Below, in pieces: positions 1 to 8,212 of a stretch of DNA of 64,000 nucleotides. Position 1 is the stretch's first letter, and each line of letters starts with the position of its first letter. The translations under genes and the position numbers were made by a program. The stretch lies in the NCBI RefSeq assembly GCF_002454115.1, contig NZ_DKIH01000011.1, positions 181,690 through 245,689 on the forward strand, read 5' to 3'. The stretch is from Sphingopyxis sp. UBA6723 (GTDB taxonomy: Bacteria; Pseudomonadota; Alphaproteobacteria; Sphingomonadales; Sphingomonadaceae). A model generated the notes under the pieces. The model saw nothing but the letters and a program-made list of their open reading frames with translations, was not told the DNA's origin and ran no database searches.

Positions 1-839
1 CCGGGGCCGACCGGGATCTGCTGGCGCGGGTCGAGGCCGCCGCCGGAGACGTGGATCGCCGAACAACCGCGCCGCTCCAGTTCCTGCGCAAACCGTGCGG
101 TTTCTTCCGCCGTCCAGCCGCCTTCAACCCAGTCGGCCCCGGAAACGCGGACGGTCACCGGGCGGTCGGCCGGAAATGCTTCGCGCACGGCATCGAACAC
201 TTCGAGCGGGAACCGCATCCGGTTGTCGAGGCTGCCGCCGTAGTCGTCGCCGCGCCGGTTGGAGATCGACGAAAGAAACTCGTGGAGCAGATAGCCATGC
301 GCGGCGTGGATCTGGATGGCTTCGATGCCGAGCCTGCCGGCGCGCCGGGCGGCATCCGCGAACGCCTCCCGGATGCGGGCAAGCCCTGACTCGTCCAGTT
401 CGACAGGGGGATGGTCGTCCGGAGCGAATGGGATGGCGCTGGGTGCCACGGTCTGCCAGCCATTCTCCGCATCGGGGGCGATCTGCGTTCCGCCGTGCCA
501 CGGCTTGGCGCAGCTCGCCTTGCGGCCGGCATGGGCCAGCTGGATGATAAGCGGCATGTCCGACCAACGGCGCACACTTTCGAGCACGCTTCGCATCGCC
601 GCTTCGGTACGGTCATCGTACAGGCCGACGTCACCGTAGGTGATGCGCCCTTCCGGGCTGACCGCGGTCGCCTCTATCGTCAGCGCGCCCGCGCCCGAGA
701 GCGCCAACTCCCCGAGATGCATCTGGTGCCAGTCGGTCATCGCGCCGTCGACTGCCGAATACTGGCACATCGGCGCGATAACGATGCGGTTGGCGAGCCG
801 CAGCCCGCCAACCTCAATCGTTTCGAACAATTTCGCCAT
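1..839 (-). CDS. NADH:flavin oxidoreductase / old yellow enzyme (partial)
   Basis: Reads into the window edge, so only about the first 279 residues are visible. The N-terminus has the FMN-binding (beta/alpha)8 barrel signature of the OYE family: APMCQYS with Cys25 and Tyr27, as in the YqjM-like thermophilic subclass, then IHAAHGYLLHEF with the two substrate-binding histidines and NRRGDDYGGSLDNRMRF. Such enzymes reduce activated C=C bonds of electrophilic enals and enones using NAD(P)H. The start ATG overlaps the stop of the upstream glyoxalase gene by one base (TGATG), so the two are translationally coupled. With the DJ-1 gene further upstream they form a likely electrophile-detoxification operon. 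The family is clear; the physiological substrate is not. Confidence 0.93.
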   Translation of the reverse strand, partial: MAKLFETIEVGGLRLANRIVIAPMCQYSAVDGAMTDWHQMHLGELALSGAGALTIEATAVSPEGRITYGDVGLYDDRTEAAMRSVLESVRRWSDMPLIIQLAHAGRKASCAKPWHGGTQIAPDAENGWQTVAPSAIPFAPDDHPPVELDESGLARIREAFADAARRAGRLGIEAIQIHAAHGYLLHEFLSSISNRRGDDYGGSLDNRMRFPLEVFDAVREAFPADRPVTVRVSGADWVEGGWTAEETARFAQELERRGCSAIHVSGGGLDPRQQIPVGP

Positions 840-1294
840 CACCATTCGCCCGTGTTGGGCATGGAGGCCCAGGGTTCGACCGGAGCCTTGTGTTCGCCCT
901 GCTGCAGCAGTTCGATCGAGATCCCGTCCGGAGAGCGGACGAACGCCATGTGCCCGTCGCGCGGGGGGCGATTGATCGTCACGCCGCCCGCCTGCAGCCG
1001 CGCGCAGATTTCGTAGATGTCGTCGACCTGATAGGCGAGATGGCCGAAGTTTCGGCCCCCCGTGTATGTCTCGGCAGGGCTGCCGTCCTCGGGCGGCCAG
1101 TTGTACGTCAGCTCGACCTCGGCATCGCCCTGCTCGCCGTCGCCGCGGAAATCCTCGTCGGCGGCAAGGTAGATCAGCGTGTAACGCCCGGCCTGGTTCT
1201 CCATGCGCCGGGTCTCCTTGAGACCCAGCAGCGTGAAGAAACGGATCGACGACTCGGGATCGGCGACGCGCAGCATGGTGTGGAGATAGCGCAT
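839..1294 (-). CDS. gloA: VOC-family glyoxalase I (lactoylglutathione lyase)
   Basis: A 151-residue vicinal-oxygen-chelate protein. The four metal ligands of glyoxalase I are in place: His5, Glu61, His85 and Glu128, the last in SPDGISIELL. Family members convert the hemithioacetal of methylglyoxal and glutathione to S-lactoylglutathione in the cytoplasm. Length matches E. coli GloA apart from a longer C-terminus. The start ATG lies 2 bases after the stop of the DJ-1/PfpI gene, and the stop overlaps the old yellow enzyme start, so all three form one transcription unit. A related VOC enzyme with another substrate is possible, but the ligand set favours glyoxalase I. Confidence 0.9.
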   Translation of the reverse strand: MRYLHTMLRVADPESSIRFFTLLGLKETRRMENQAGRYTLIYLAADEDFRGDGEQGDAEVELTYNWPPEDGSPAETYTGGRNFGHLAYQVDDIYEICARLQAGGVTINRPPRDGHMAFVRSPDGISIELLQQGEHKAPVEPWASMPNTGEW

Positions 1295-1296
1295 GA

Positions 1297-2106
1297 TCAG
1301 GCGACCTTTTCCTTGAGGGCTTCCATCACGAGTTCCGCGGTGCGCGCCGCGCTGGCGGGGTTCTGACCGGTCACCAGATTGCCGTCGCGTAGGGCGAAGG
1401 GGGCAAAATCGGGGCCGCCCTCGTGCTTGCCCCCAAGTTCCTTGAGGCGCGTTTCGAGCAGGAACGGCACCGCCTGATCGAGGCCGACCGCGCGCTCCTC
1501 GCTGTCGGTGAAGCCCGCGACACGGCGGCCAGCCACGAGGGGCGTGCCATCGGCCTTCTTCGCCGAGACCAGCCCTGCCGGTCCATGACAGACGGCGGCG
1601 ACGATCTTGCCTTCGCGGTCGAAGCGTTCGACCAGGCGGGCCAGTTCGTCGCTGCCGGGGTAATCGAACATGGTGCCGTGGCCACCGGGCAGGAACAGCG
1701 CGTCGTAGCCGCCGGGATCGATGCTGGTGAACACCGGCGTGCCGACAACCTCGGCCTTCAGGGCCTCGTCCTTCAGATAGCGCTCGACCGAAGCGTCGTT
1801 CTCGCCGTCGGCATTGACGCTGCGCTGGTCGACGGGGATGGCGCCGCCCTTGATCGAGGCAAGCGTCACCTCGGCGCCCGCATCGCGGAAGGCATAATAC
1901 GGGGTGGTAAGTTCCTCGAGCCAGACACCCGTCGGTTCGGTGCCGGGGGTCATGCGGTCGGCGGAGGTGGCCACCATCAGAATGCGGGTCATCGTCAATT
2001 GTCCTGTTCCATTGATGTCCGGGACACGAGCAAACGCACCCGGCGCAGCCGCACCCGCCACAAAGACAGCTGTGAGAGCTTTCAGCAGTTGGCGGCGATT
2101 TTTCAT
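1297..2106 (-). CDS. DJ-1/PfpI (Hsp31-like) family protein with Tat-like leader
   Basis: A 269-residue type-1 glutamine-amidotransferase-like protein. The nucleophile elbow is AVCHGPAG with Cys173-His174, and Glu65 sits in the position expected of the family acid. Together they form the Hsp31/YDR533C-type triad, whose members are reported as glyoxalase III or protein deglycases. Residues 1-27 (KNRRQLLKALTAVFVAGAAA) resemble a twin-arginine leader ending at AFA. An internal Met39 (MTRILMVATS) would give a cytoplasmic form, so localisation is uncertain. It is first in the operon with gloA and the old yellow enzyme and is divergent from a LysR gene, the usual layout for a LysR-controlled operon. 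Confidence 0.85.
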   Translation of the reverse strand: MKNRRQLLKALTAVFVAGAAAPGAFARVPDINGTGQLTMTRILMVATSADRMTPGTEPTGVWLEELTTPYYAFRDAGAEVTLASIKGGAIPVDQRSVNADGENDASVERYLKDEALKAEVVGTPVFTSIDPGGYDALFLPGGHGTMFDYPGSDELARLVERFDREGKIVAAVCHGPAGLVSAKKADGTPLVAGRRVAGFTDSEERAVGLDQAVPFLLETRLKELGGKHEGGPDFAPFALRDGNLVTGQNPASAARTAELVMEALKEKVA

Positions 2107-2202
2107 TCGATCGTGCCTTTCGGCGGCTTAGATACGCCGGGAACGGCATCATGAAATCCAGCGGGAATGGCGGACGGCCATAAATCCGCTTATGGAACCG
2201 CA

Positions 2203-3081
2203 ATGTCCCTCCTGCAGTTGCGCACCTTCGTCGAAGTCTACCGCCGTCGTTCACTGAGCGAGGCGGCCCGGGCAATCGGCATTACCCAACCGGCTGCGTC
2301 GCAGCACATCGCATCGCTCGAGGCGCAATTGGGCCGTCCCTTGTTTGATCGCCATTCGCGGGGTGTTCGACCAACAGCGATTGCCGACGATCTGGCGGCT
2401 TCGATCGGAAGCAGCCTCGACACGGCGGAATCGGCACTGGCCAGCGCGCGGGCCCGATCGTCGCGCATCTCGGGCACGGTCCACATCGCCGCACCGTCGG
2501 ACCTGCTGGGAGAGATGATCACGCCCCGACTGGCTCCGCTGCTGGAAGCAGGGCTGGACCTGCGCCTGCATATCGGCGGGCGCGAGGCGCTTTATGCCAT
2601 GCTCCTCGAAGACAGGGTGCATCTGGCTGTCACCGCCTCGAAACCCGAAGATCCGCGGTTGGCCTTCCATGCGCTGGGCGAAGAGCACCTGCGCGCCGTA
2701 GCCTCTCCCGCCGTGGCTATGCGGATTGCCGAATTGCCGCTGGTCGAAGGGCTTAATCAAACAGCCCACCTAGCCTACGATCTTGACCGGCCGCTGCTGC
2801 GAACCTGGCTCCATGCAAACCAGATCGAGCTGACTAGCCAGCCCGCCTTGACCGCGCCCGATCTGAGGGTGCTACGGTCGGGATTGTACGCGGACCTCGG
2901 CTGGACGGTACTGCCCGGCTATCTCACCCGCAGCGAACGCGCTGCCTGCACGCTGATCGAGATACCCGCGCCGATCATGGTGCCGCTCAACGCTTTCTAC
3001 CTTGTGTGGGCACGCTCATCGCTGCGACACCCGCGCGTGGCCATGGCTCGGGACGCCCTGATTGCTGCACTCCAAATATAA
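2203..3081 (+). CDS. LysR-family transcriptional regulator
   Basis: The chosen ATG at 2203 gives 292 residues starting MSLLQLRTFVEVYRRRSL, the standard LysR start. An ATG at 2167 would add 12 unrelated residues. Residues 1-60 are the winged helix-turn-helix (AARAIGITQPAASQHIASLE). Residues about 90-285 form the periplasmic-binding-protein-like effector domain. It is divergent from the DJ-1/gloA/OYE operon with about 100 bp between starts, so it probably controls that operon in response to an electrophile. No operator could be picked out with confidence. The family assignment is firm; target and ligand are inferred. Confidence 0.9.
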   Translation: MSLLQLRTFVEVYRRRSLSEAARAIGITQPAASQHIASLEAQLGRPLFDRHSRGVRPTAIADDLAASIGSSLDTAESALASARARSSRISGTVHIAAPSDLLGEMITPRLAPLLEAGLDLRLHIGGREALYAMLLEDRVHLAVTASKPEDPRLAFHALGEEHLRAVASPAVAMRIAELPLVEGLNQTAHLAYDLDRPLLRTWLHANQIELTSQPALTAPDLRVLRSGLYADLGWTVLPGYLTRSERAACTLIEIPAPIMVPLNAFYLVWARSSLRHPRVAMARDALIAALQI

Positions 3082-3264
3082 TTGTGGCCACGCCTGCTGG
3101 GCCGTCAGCACAATTTCGGGTCTGAACCAGTTGAGCGCTGGCGAACGAACGGCGGCTTTCGGGATCGTCGGCGACAAGGCCGAACGGCCGGATGTGGGCG
3201 CATAGCGGCCGTAAACGATGGCTTAGCCACCCAGTGATTATTTGATATTTAGTCCGACATGGTG

Positions 3265-5343
3265 TCAACCGCGCTTGCGCCGCCCGGCGCTCTCGCGAGT
3301 TGGCCGCGCGCCCCGCATGCAAACGGGTAGCAACCGGATTTCTACGGCATCTGGCAGATGGGCTGTCACCTTGGGTATCTGGTTTACAATATCGAACAAG
3401 ATTTGGAGGCGCGTGGCGCTCGCGTATCGACTCGCATTCTCCCCACCAGTCTTTTGACCGAGGAGGTCCGACCGAAATTCTTCGAACGTCTGTAGCATCT
3501 TCAGTTCAGTGCTAACCATATGCCGGCCGCTGTGGACCGCCTGTCCCGGCTTAACGAGCGTCAGACGTTGCTTAATGTGAAGCCATACATTCTTGAAAAA
3601 GACATCCCCCAGCGCACGCCCTGTGCGACCGGGCTGGATTTCTGGAAAGAGGTACTGCTCGCCAGCTTCGTTCATGGCTTGGACATAATGCAGGAAGCCC
3701 AAGCGACGCAGCTCGTCGCAAATAGGAATCTTACGGACGCTGGTCGCGTTCTTGACGCCGCCCGCGGACGTCTTCCTGATGTTGACAAAAAAGATACCGT
3801 CTTCTTCGCCGATATCGTCGACCAAAAGCTTACAAGCTTCCTCGCGTCGCATGCCTGAATACCAGACCAGCGGCATGACCCAATAGGCTGCGTCGTGCCA
3901 AATCGAGCCTCCCGGCGTCACGGACAAACGCTGAGGCAAATCGACGCCCGTACCGCCGGTCCAGATGCCGAGACGAAACAATTCCTCGCCCTGCGCAATC
4001 GTATAGGGGTCGCGCTCGTTGCGCTCGTCCATGTCATCCTCCTCGAGGATGAAATCCGAGAAATCAAGCGGCGCCATGGGCGTCTTTGTCGCCAGCCACG
4101 AGCACAATCTCTTGAGGTTGGCGAAATGGCGGTTGATGGTGCCTACGTCGAGTCCGATCGTGATCGAAACTTCTTCACCTTGCTCCTCTGCTTCCGCAAG
4201 ACGATCGAGCGCCTCGCTGCAAATGTCCTCCAATGACATCCCTTCATGACGGGGCGACTTATGATGCGACGACGGTAACCGGTTCAACTGGTCGTAAAGC
4301 CGGTTGAGGTCTTCTTGGCTTGTTGCTGCCAGGGCCTTGCCATTGTTCGACTTGCCGAAAAGAAAGGGCGCGGCCTTGAATTGACGCTTCTGGCTGGCAC
4401 CCCAGACTTTCGGCTGCGATTTGCGCCTTTTGGGGCTCGCACCCTCGTTCAACACCGGCGCGTCGTCCCGTCCACGGGCCTTTGGTTTCAGCTCCATATA
4501 TTTTTCTACCGCCTGCATCGGGCTAAGGTCGGCATAATAGTTCTGCGAATCGCTGAATGTCGACGCTGGCGCAGGCACAATGGTGCTGGCGGTCCACGCG
4601 TTTGGAGGCGCGGGGGCGGAGATCGGGGGAGGCATCGAAGTCTGCAGAGGCGCTCGCCCGAGCGCGTTCATGAGCGCCAAGCTGTGTTCGATGGCGCGAA
4701 CTTCGGGGCTGTCGTAGGTTGCCGCGGCCGTCAACCGTGCCCCACACATGATCTGCCGGGCAATTTCGATGCGGTCAGCCGCTGGCTCGATGTCGAGCCG
4801 CTCCAGCAATGCCTTTGCCTCATTCAGCAAATTGCCTGGAACATCGCCGGCTTGGGAAAGCATTGCATAAAGATTGGCGCGGGCCTCGTCATCCAGCGAC
4901 GGAAAGCGCTTGTCGAATGACCCGATGTAATCGATGCCCATATAGTCGTCGAAGCCATTTGCGATGAAATCGCCGTTAAACGCTGCATAGATCGAGAGCA
5001 TCTGGTGGAAGCGAGCGGTGACATTGCCCTCACCGTCCTTCTCGATCACCGCCAACTGATGCGCCAGCATGTTGCGATACCGCACCATCTCCTCTCGAAA
5101 GAGATGGTTCACCTGCTCGCTGGTCAGTCCTTCCTGCTCGATCCGTTCGTATAAGCTCATTCGCACAACCTCGCTTCGGCTGGTCATCGCGACCGCGCGC
5201 CGTCGCGCGACCGACTGGTCCTTCGTCAGAAGGCTGACCGTTGTTACGATGGTTATAGGACGTTCAAGCCGTCCAACGAAGCGCACCCGGCGACGCCACC
5301 AGTAGGTGGCCCCGCGACGGTTCACATTTTCGATTGCTGGCAT
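3265..5343 (-). CDS. Tyrosine recombinase / integrase with DUF6538-type N-terminus
   Basis: A 692-residue site-specific integrase. The ATG at 5343 begins MPAIENVNRRGATYWWRRR, the typical start of integrases with a DUF6538-like N-terminal domain. A Pro-rich linker and a basic KRRKSQPKVWG stretch lie mid-protein. The C-terminal catalytic domain carries YSGMRREEACKLL (first Arg), VHSGRHMVSTELK (His-x-x-Arg), LLGQK where LLGHK is usual, and Tyr640 in NASRYAS. The gene starts about 114 bp from the CCA end of tRNA-Gln and reads away from it, the arrangement of integrative elements that use a tRNA 3' end as attachment site. Base use is visibly less GC-rich than in neighbouring genes, which supports acquisition. 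Confidence 0.9.
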   Translation of the reverse strand: MPAIENVNRRGATYWWRRRVRFVGRLERPITIVTTVSLLTKDQSVARRRAVAMTSRSEVVRMSLYERIEQEGLTSEQVNHLFREEMVRYRNMLAHQLAVIEKDGEGNVTARFHQMLSIYAAFNGDFIANGFDDYMGIDYIGSFDKRFPSLDDEARANLYAMLSQAGDVPGNLLNEAKALLERLDIEPAADRIEIARQIMCGARLTAAATYDSPEVRAIEHSLALMNALGRAPLQTSMPPPISAPAPPNAWTASTIVPAPASTFSDSQNYYADLSPMQAVEKYMELKPKARGRDDAPVLNEGASPKRRKSQPKVWGASQKRQFKAAPFLFGKSNNGKALAATSQEDLNRLYDQLNRLPSSHHKSPRHEGMSLEDICSEALDRLAEAEEQGEEVSITIGLDVGTINRHFANLKRLCSWLATKTPMAPLDFSDFILEEDDMDERNERDPYTIAQGEELFRLGIWTGGTGVDLPQRLSVTPGGSIWHDAAYWVMPLVWYSGMRREEACKLLVDDIGEEDGIFFVNIRKTSAGGVKNATSVRKIPICDELRRLGFLHYVQAMNEAGEQYLFPEIQPGRTGRALGDVFFKNVWLHIKQRLTLVKPGQAVHSGRHMVSTELKMLQTFEEFRSDLLGQKTGGENASRYASATRLQILFDIVNQIPKVTAHLPDAVEIRLLPVCMRGARPTRESAGRRKRG

Positions 5344-5456
5344 CAGGCACTGGCTCCACCCACTGGTAGCAATTGATGCCACTGCGATGGTCGGCCTTGC
5401 TCAGTTAAGGGAGAAACCTGGGGTTTTCCGTCCCTTGGCTGAGGCACAGCACCGGC

Positions 5457-5531
5457 TGGCTGGGGCGGCAGGATTCGAACCTGCGAATGGCGGCATCAAA
5501 AGCCGCTGCCTTACCACTTGGCGACGCCCCA
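5457..5531 (-). tRNA. tRNA-Gln (anticodon TTG)
   Basis: On the minus strand a full cloverleaf can be folded. The 7-bp acceptor pairs TGGGGCG with CGCCCCA. The D arm is GCC/GGC, the anticodon stem GCGGC/GCCGC with loop TTTTGAT (anticodon TTG), and the T arm GCAGG-TTCGAAT-CCTGC. The discriminator is G and the CCA end is encoded. The 75 bases include CCA. It is the likely attachment site of the neighbouring integrase. Confidence 0.97.
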
Positions 5532-5587
5532 ACGGGCCGGTGCGAGGCGCGCTCTATAACGCGCCGCCGCCTATTGCAAGGCGGCGC

Positions 5588-6673
5588 TTAGAGCCGCGTC
5601 ACCCAGCCGTGTGGATCGGCGGCGCGGCCGCGCTGGATGTCCACCAGTCGGTCTTTCAGCATAGCGGTCACCTGACCCGGACCACCGGCGCCGATGGTAA
5701 AGCTGGTGTCGCCGCGCGTGACTTTGCCCACCGGGGTTACCACCGCGGCGGTGCCGCAGGCGAAGCTTTCGGTCAGCTTGCCGCTTTCCGCATCGCGCTG
5801 CCACTGGTCGATCGCATAAGGTTGTTCATGCACCGTCAAACCGGCATCGCGCGCCAAGGTGATGATCGTATCGCGGGTGATGCCGGGCAGGATCGTGCCG
5901 GTCAGCGGCGGGGTGACGATGCTGCCATCATCGAACACGAAGAACATGTTCATGCCGCCCAGTTCCTCGATCCAGCGATGTTCGGCGGCGTCGAGGAAAA
6001 CGACCTGATCGTGACCCTTCGCGGTCGCCTCGCGCTGCGCGATCAGGCTGGAGGCATAGTTGCCGCCGCATTTGGCGGCGCCGGTGCCGCCGGGTGCGGC
6101 GCGGGTGTAATCTTCCGACACCCACAGCGAAATCGCCGGAGCGCCCGACCGGAAATAATTGCCGACCGGCGAAGTGATCACGAGGAACTGATATTCGGCC
6201 GCGGGCTTCACCCCCAGGAACACCTCGCTCGCGAACATGAAGGGGCGCAGGTACAGCGCGCCGCCATCGACCGGCGGGAACCAGCTAGCATCGGCGGCAA
6301 CGGCTTCCTTGACCGCCGCGATGAACATCTCCTCCGGCATTTCGGCCATCGCCATGCGGCGTGCGCTGGCGTTGAAACGCGCGGCATTGGCCTCGACGCG
6401 GAACAGCGCCATCGACCCATCGTCGAGGCGATATGCCTTCAGGCCCTCAAAAATCTCCTGCGCATAATGGAGCACCGCGGTAGCGGGATCGAGCGTCAGC
6501 GGCCCGCGCGGCATTACCTGTGCGTCGTGCCAGCCCTGCCCCTCGGCGTAGCGAATCGACACCATATGATCGGTAAACACGCGCCCGAACGCCGGATCGG
6601 CAATCGCCGCCGCGCGTACATCGTCCGCGACCGGATGGGGGTGCGGCAGATGGGTGAAGGCGGGAGCGGACAT
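5588..6673 (-). CDS. ilvE: Branched-chain amino acid aminotransferase
   Basis: A 361-residue fold-type IV PLP enzyme. Start MSAPAFTHLPHPHPV at 6673; the open frame continues 16 codons further without homology. It shows YAQEIFEGLKAYR and the PLP-lysine region GTGAAKCGGNYASSL with Lys201, and GTAAVVTPVG near the phosphate-binding end. It transfers amino groups between 2-oxoglutarate/glutamate and the branched-chain 2-oxo acids, the last step of Val, Leu and Ile synthesis. The length fits the eukaryote-like long BCAT group common in Alphaproteobacteria. It is divergent from a MarR regulator 78 bp away. Its stop is followed closely by tRNA-Gln. Confidence 0.95.
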   Translation of the reverse strand: MSAPAFTHLPHPHPVADDVRAAAIADPAFGRVFTDHMVSIRYAEGQGWHDAQVMPRGPLTLDPATAVLHYAQEIFEGLKAYRLDDGSMALFRVEANAARFNASARRMAMAEMPEEMFIAAVKEAVAADASWFPPVDGGALYLRPFMFASEVFLGVKPAAEYQFLVITSPVGNYFRSGAPAISLWVSEDYTRAAPGGTGAAKCGGNYASSLIAQREATAKGHDQVVFLDAAEHRWIEELGGMNMFFVFDDGSIVTPPLTGTILPGITRDTIITLARDAGLTVHEQPYAIDQWQRDAESGKLTESFACGTAAVVTPVGKVTRGDTSFTIGAGGPGQVTAMLKDRLVDIQRGRAADPHGWVTRL

Positions 6674-6751
6674 GCGAAAACACCTATGGTTACGGGGTCT
6701 ATGGTGCGCGCCTCTTGCCAAAGACGAGCGCGGCGCGCAACGATAGTGACT

Positions 6752-7264
6752 ATGCCGGATGAAAATTTTCTTTCACAAGTACCCGCTGCTTCTGCCCTTT
6801 TCTTGCGCGAAGACGAAGTGCGTCGTGGCATCGAATTTCTGTTTTTTGCGCATGCTTCGCTGTGGCGGTCGATCGATGCGCAGCTGGCCGAGCAGGAACT
6901 GGGCCGGGCGCATTACCGCGCGCTCTATTTCATCGCGCGGCAACCGGGGCTGACGATTTCGGACCTGCTTGCGCTGCTGGGCATCACCAAACAGTCGCTG
7001 GGCCGGGTGGTCAAAGAGCTGGAAGCGCGCGAATTGCTGACGACGCGGCCGGGCAATCGCGACCGGCGGCAAAAGGAACTGCGGCTGACCGAGACCGGAC
7101 GCACCGTCGAAGCTGCGACCTTTGTGCTGCTGCGCGACACGATGAGCCGCGCCTATACGCACGCAGGGCAACAAGCGGTGACCGGCTTCTGGCACGTTAG
7201 CGAGGCGTTGGTCCCCGCCCGAGACCGCAAACGCATTGCGGCGCTGGGGAAAGAGGCGGGTTGA
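6752..7264 (+). CDS. MarR-family transcriptional regulator
   Basis: The ATG at 6752 gives 170 residues. The winged helix is clear: LTISDLLALLGITKQSLGRVVKELEARELL, then the wing RPGNRDRRQKELRLTETGR with the usual D-x-R motif. MarR dimers mostly repress a neighbouring gene and are released by small ligands. It is divergent from ilvE (starts 78 bp apart), so control of itself, ilvE or both is plausible but not shown. The longer upstream reading frame back to 5306 is antisense of ilvE and was not used. Confidence 0.88.
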   Translation: MPDENFLSQVPAASALFLREDEVRRGIEFLFFAHASLWRSIDAQLAEQELGRAHYRALYFIARQPGLTISDLLALLGITKQSLGRVVKELEARELLTTRPGNRDRRQKELRLTETGRTVEAATFVLLRDTMSRAYTHAGQQAVTGFWHVSEALVPARDRKRIAALGKEAG

Positions 7265-7270
7265 TCGATA

Positions 7271-7362
7271 CCGTCGCCCCCGCGCAGGCGGGGGCCGCGG
7301 TCGGTTTACGCAGCGGAGCAGGATTAGGCGGAGAGCGGCCCCCGCCTGCGCGGGGGCGACGG
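7271..7362. repeat. Palindromic intergenic unit, family B (copy 1)
   Basis: Two 26-base arms, CCGTCGCCCCCGCGCAGGCG at the left and its complement at the right, flank a 40-base centre. The unit fills the gap between the convergent marR and proC genes, so it may end transcription from both sides. Arms and centre are shared with the copy at 38905-38994. Confidence 0.9.
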
Positions 7363-8193
7363 TTATGTTTCGCCGCGCGCCAGATCGGCCAGTTCGCGCC
7401 CGCGATCGCGCGCAGCGCGCAGCACATTGGTGAGCAGCGCCGCCAGCTGGCCATCGCTGTCGAGGACATCGAGCCCCGCCTGCGTCGTGCCGCCCTTGCT
7501 CGCGACCTGCGCAATCAGCACCCCGGGCTTTTCGCCGCTGTCGGCGAGCAGCGCGGTGGCGCCGCCGAAGGTTGCCGTGGCCAGTGCGAGCGAATCCTCT
7601 GCCGACAGGCCGAGACGTTCGCCTGCGGCAGCGTAGGATTCGATCAGGCGAAAGACGAAGGCGGGGCCGCTGCCGGTAAAGGCGGTGACCAGATCCATCG
7701 TCGAATCGTCGGCGAGCCTCACCGTGTGTCCTAGCGGATCGAGCAGCGCCGCGATCGCCGCATTATCGGCGTCACCTGACGTCGCCACCGCCGTAACCCC
7801 GGAGCCAATACGCGCCGCAAGGTTCGGCAGGATGCGAACATGCGCGCCCCCGCCCGGGAAACGCGCCGTGAGGTCGGAAAGCGAGACACCTGCCAAGATC
7901 GACATCAGATGGACGTCGGCCGTCACGTGCGGTGCCAGTACGTCGGCGACGTCGCCCAATTGCTGAGGCTTCATGCCCAGCATGATCCAGTCGGCAGCGC
8001 TGTTCGCGGCCTGCCATTCGCCCAGCGACGGATATTGCACGACGCCATCGCGCGGCGTCGCAAAGGGATCGACGATCGCAACCCGCCCGCGGTCGAGTCC
8101 AGCCGCGAGCCACCTGTCGAGCATCGCGCCCGCCATATTGCCGCAGCCGACCAGCAGTAACCGACCGAGAAAATTCGTCAAAGATTGCGTCAT
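7363..8193 (-). CDS. proC: Pyrroline-5-carboxylate reductase
   Basis: A 276-residue protein starting MTQSLTNFLGRLLLVGCGNM. The N-terminal Rossmann motif LLLVGCGNMAGAM binds NAD(P)H. The C-terminal dimerisation domain has the ProC signature around TAFTGSGPAFVFRLIESY and VASKGGTTQAGLDVL. It makes L-proline from pyrroline-5-carboxylate in the cytoplasm. Length is that of the family (about 270). It follows phoK with a 20-bp gap on the same strand, so the two may be co-transcribed, although no functional link is known. Confidence 0.95.
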   Translation of the reverse strand: MTQSLTNFLGRLLLVGCGNMAGAMLDRWLAAGLDRGRVAIVDPFATPRDGVVQYPSLGEWQAANSAADWIMLGMKPQQLGDVADVLAPHVTADVHLMSILAGVSLSDLTARFPGGGAHVRILPNLAARIGSGVTAVATSGDADNAAIAALLDPLGHTVRLADDSTMDLVTAFTGSGPAFVFRLIESYAAAGERLGLSAEDSLALATATFGGATALLADSGEKPGVLIAQVASKGGTTQAGLDVLDSDGQLAALLTNVLRAARDRGRELADLARGET

Positions 8194-8212
8194 ATTCTGT
8201 TCTATGCGTTCC

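Noticed and set aside
839..2275. A 478-residue minus-strand frame covering the glyoxalase and DJ-1 genes
   Set aside because: Its C-terminal part is the real glyoxalase, but the N-terminal two thirds is an out-of-frame reading of the DJ-1 gene with Arg-rich composition. Two separate genes explain the region.
3082..3264. Far attachment site or gene remnant between lysR and the integrase
   Set aside because: No repeat of the tRNA-Gln 3' end was found here, and short frames show no family; nothing can be supported.
5306..7264. A 652-residue plus-strand frame ending in the MarR gene
   Set aside because: Only the last 170 residues match a family. The rest is antisense to tRNA-Gln and ilvE.
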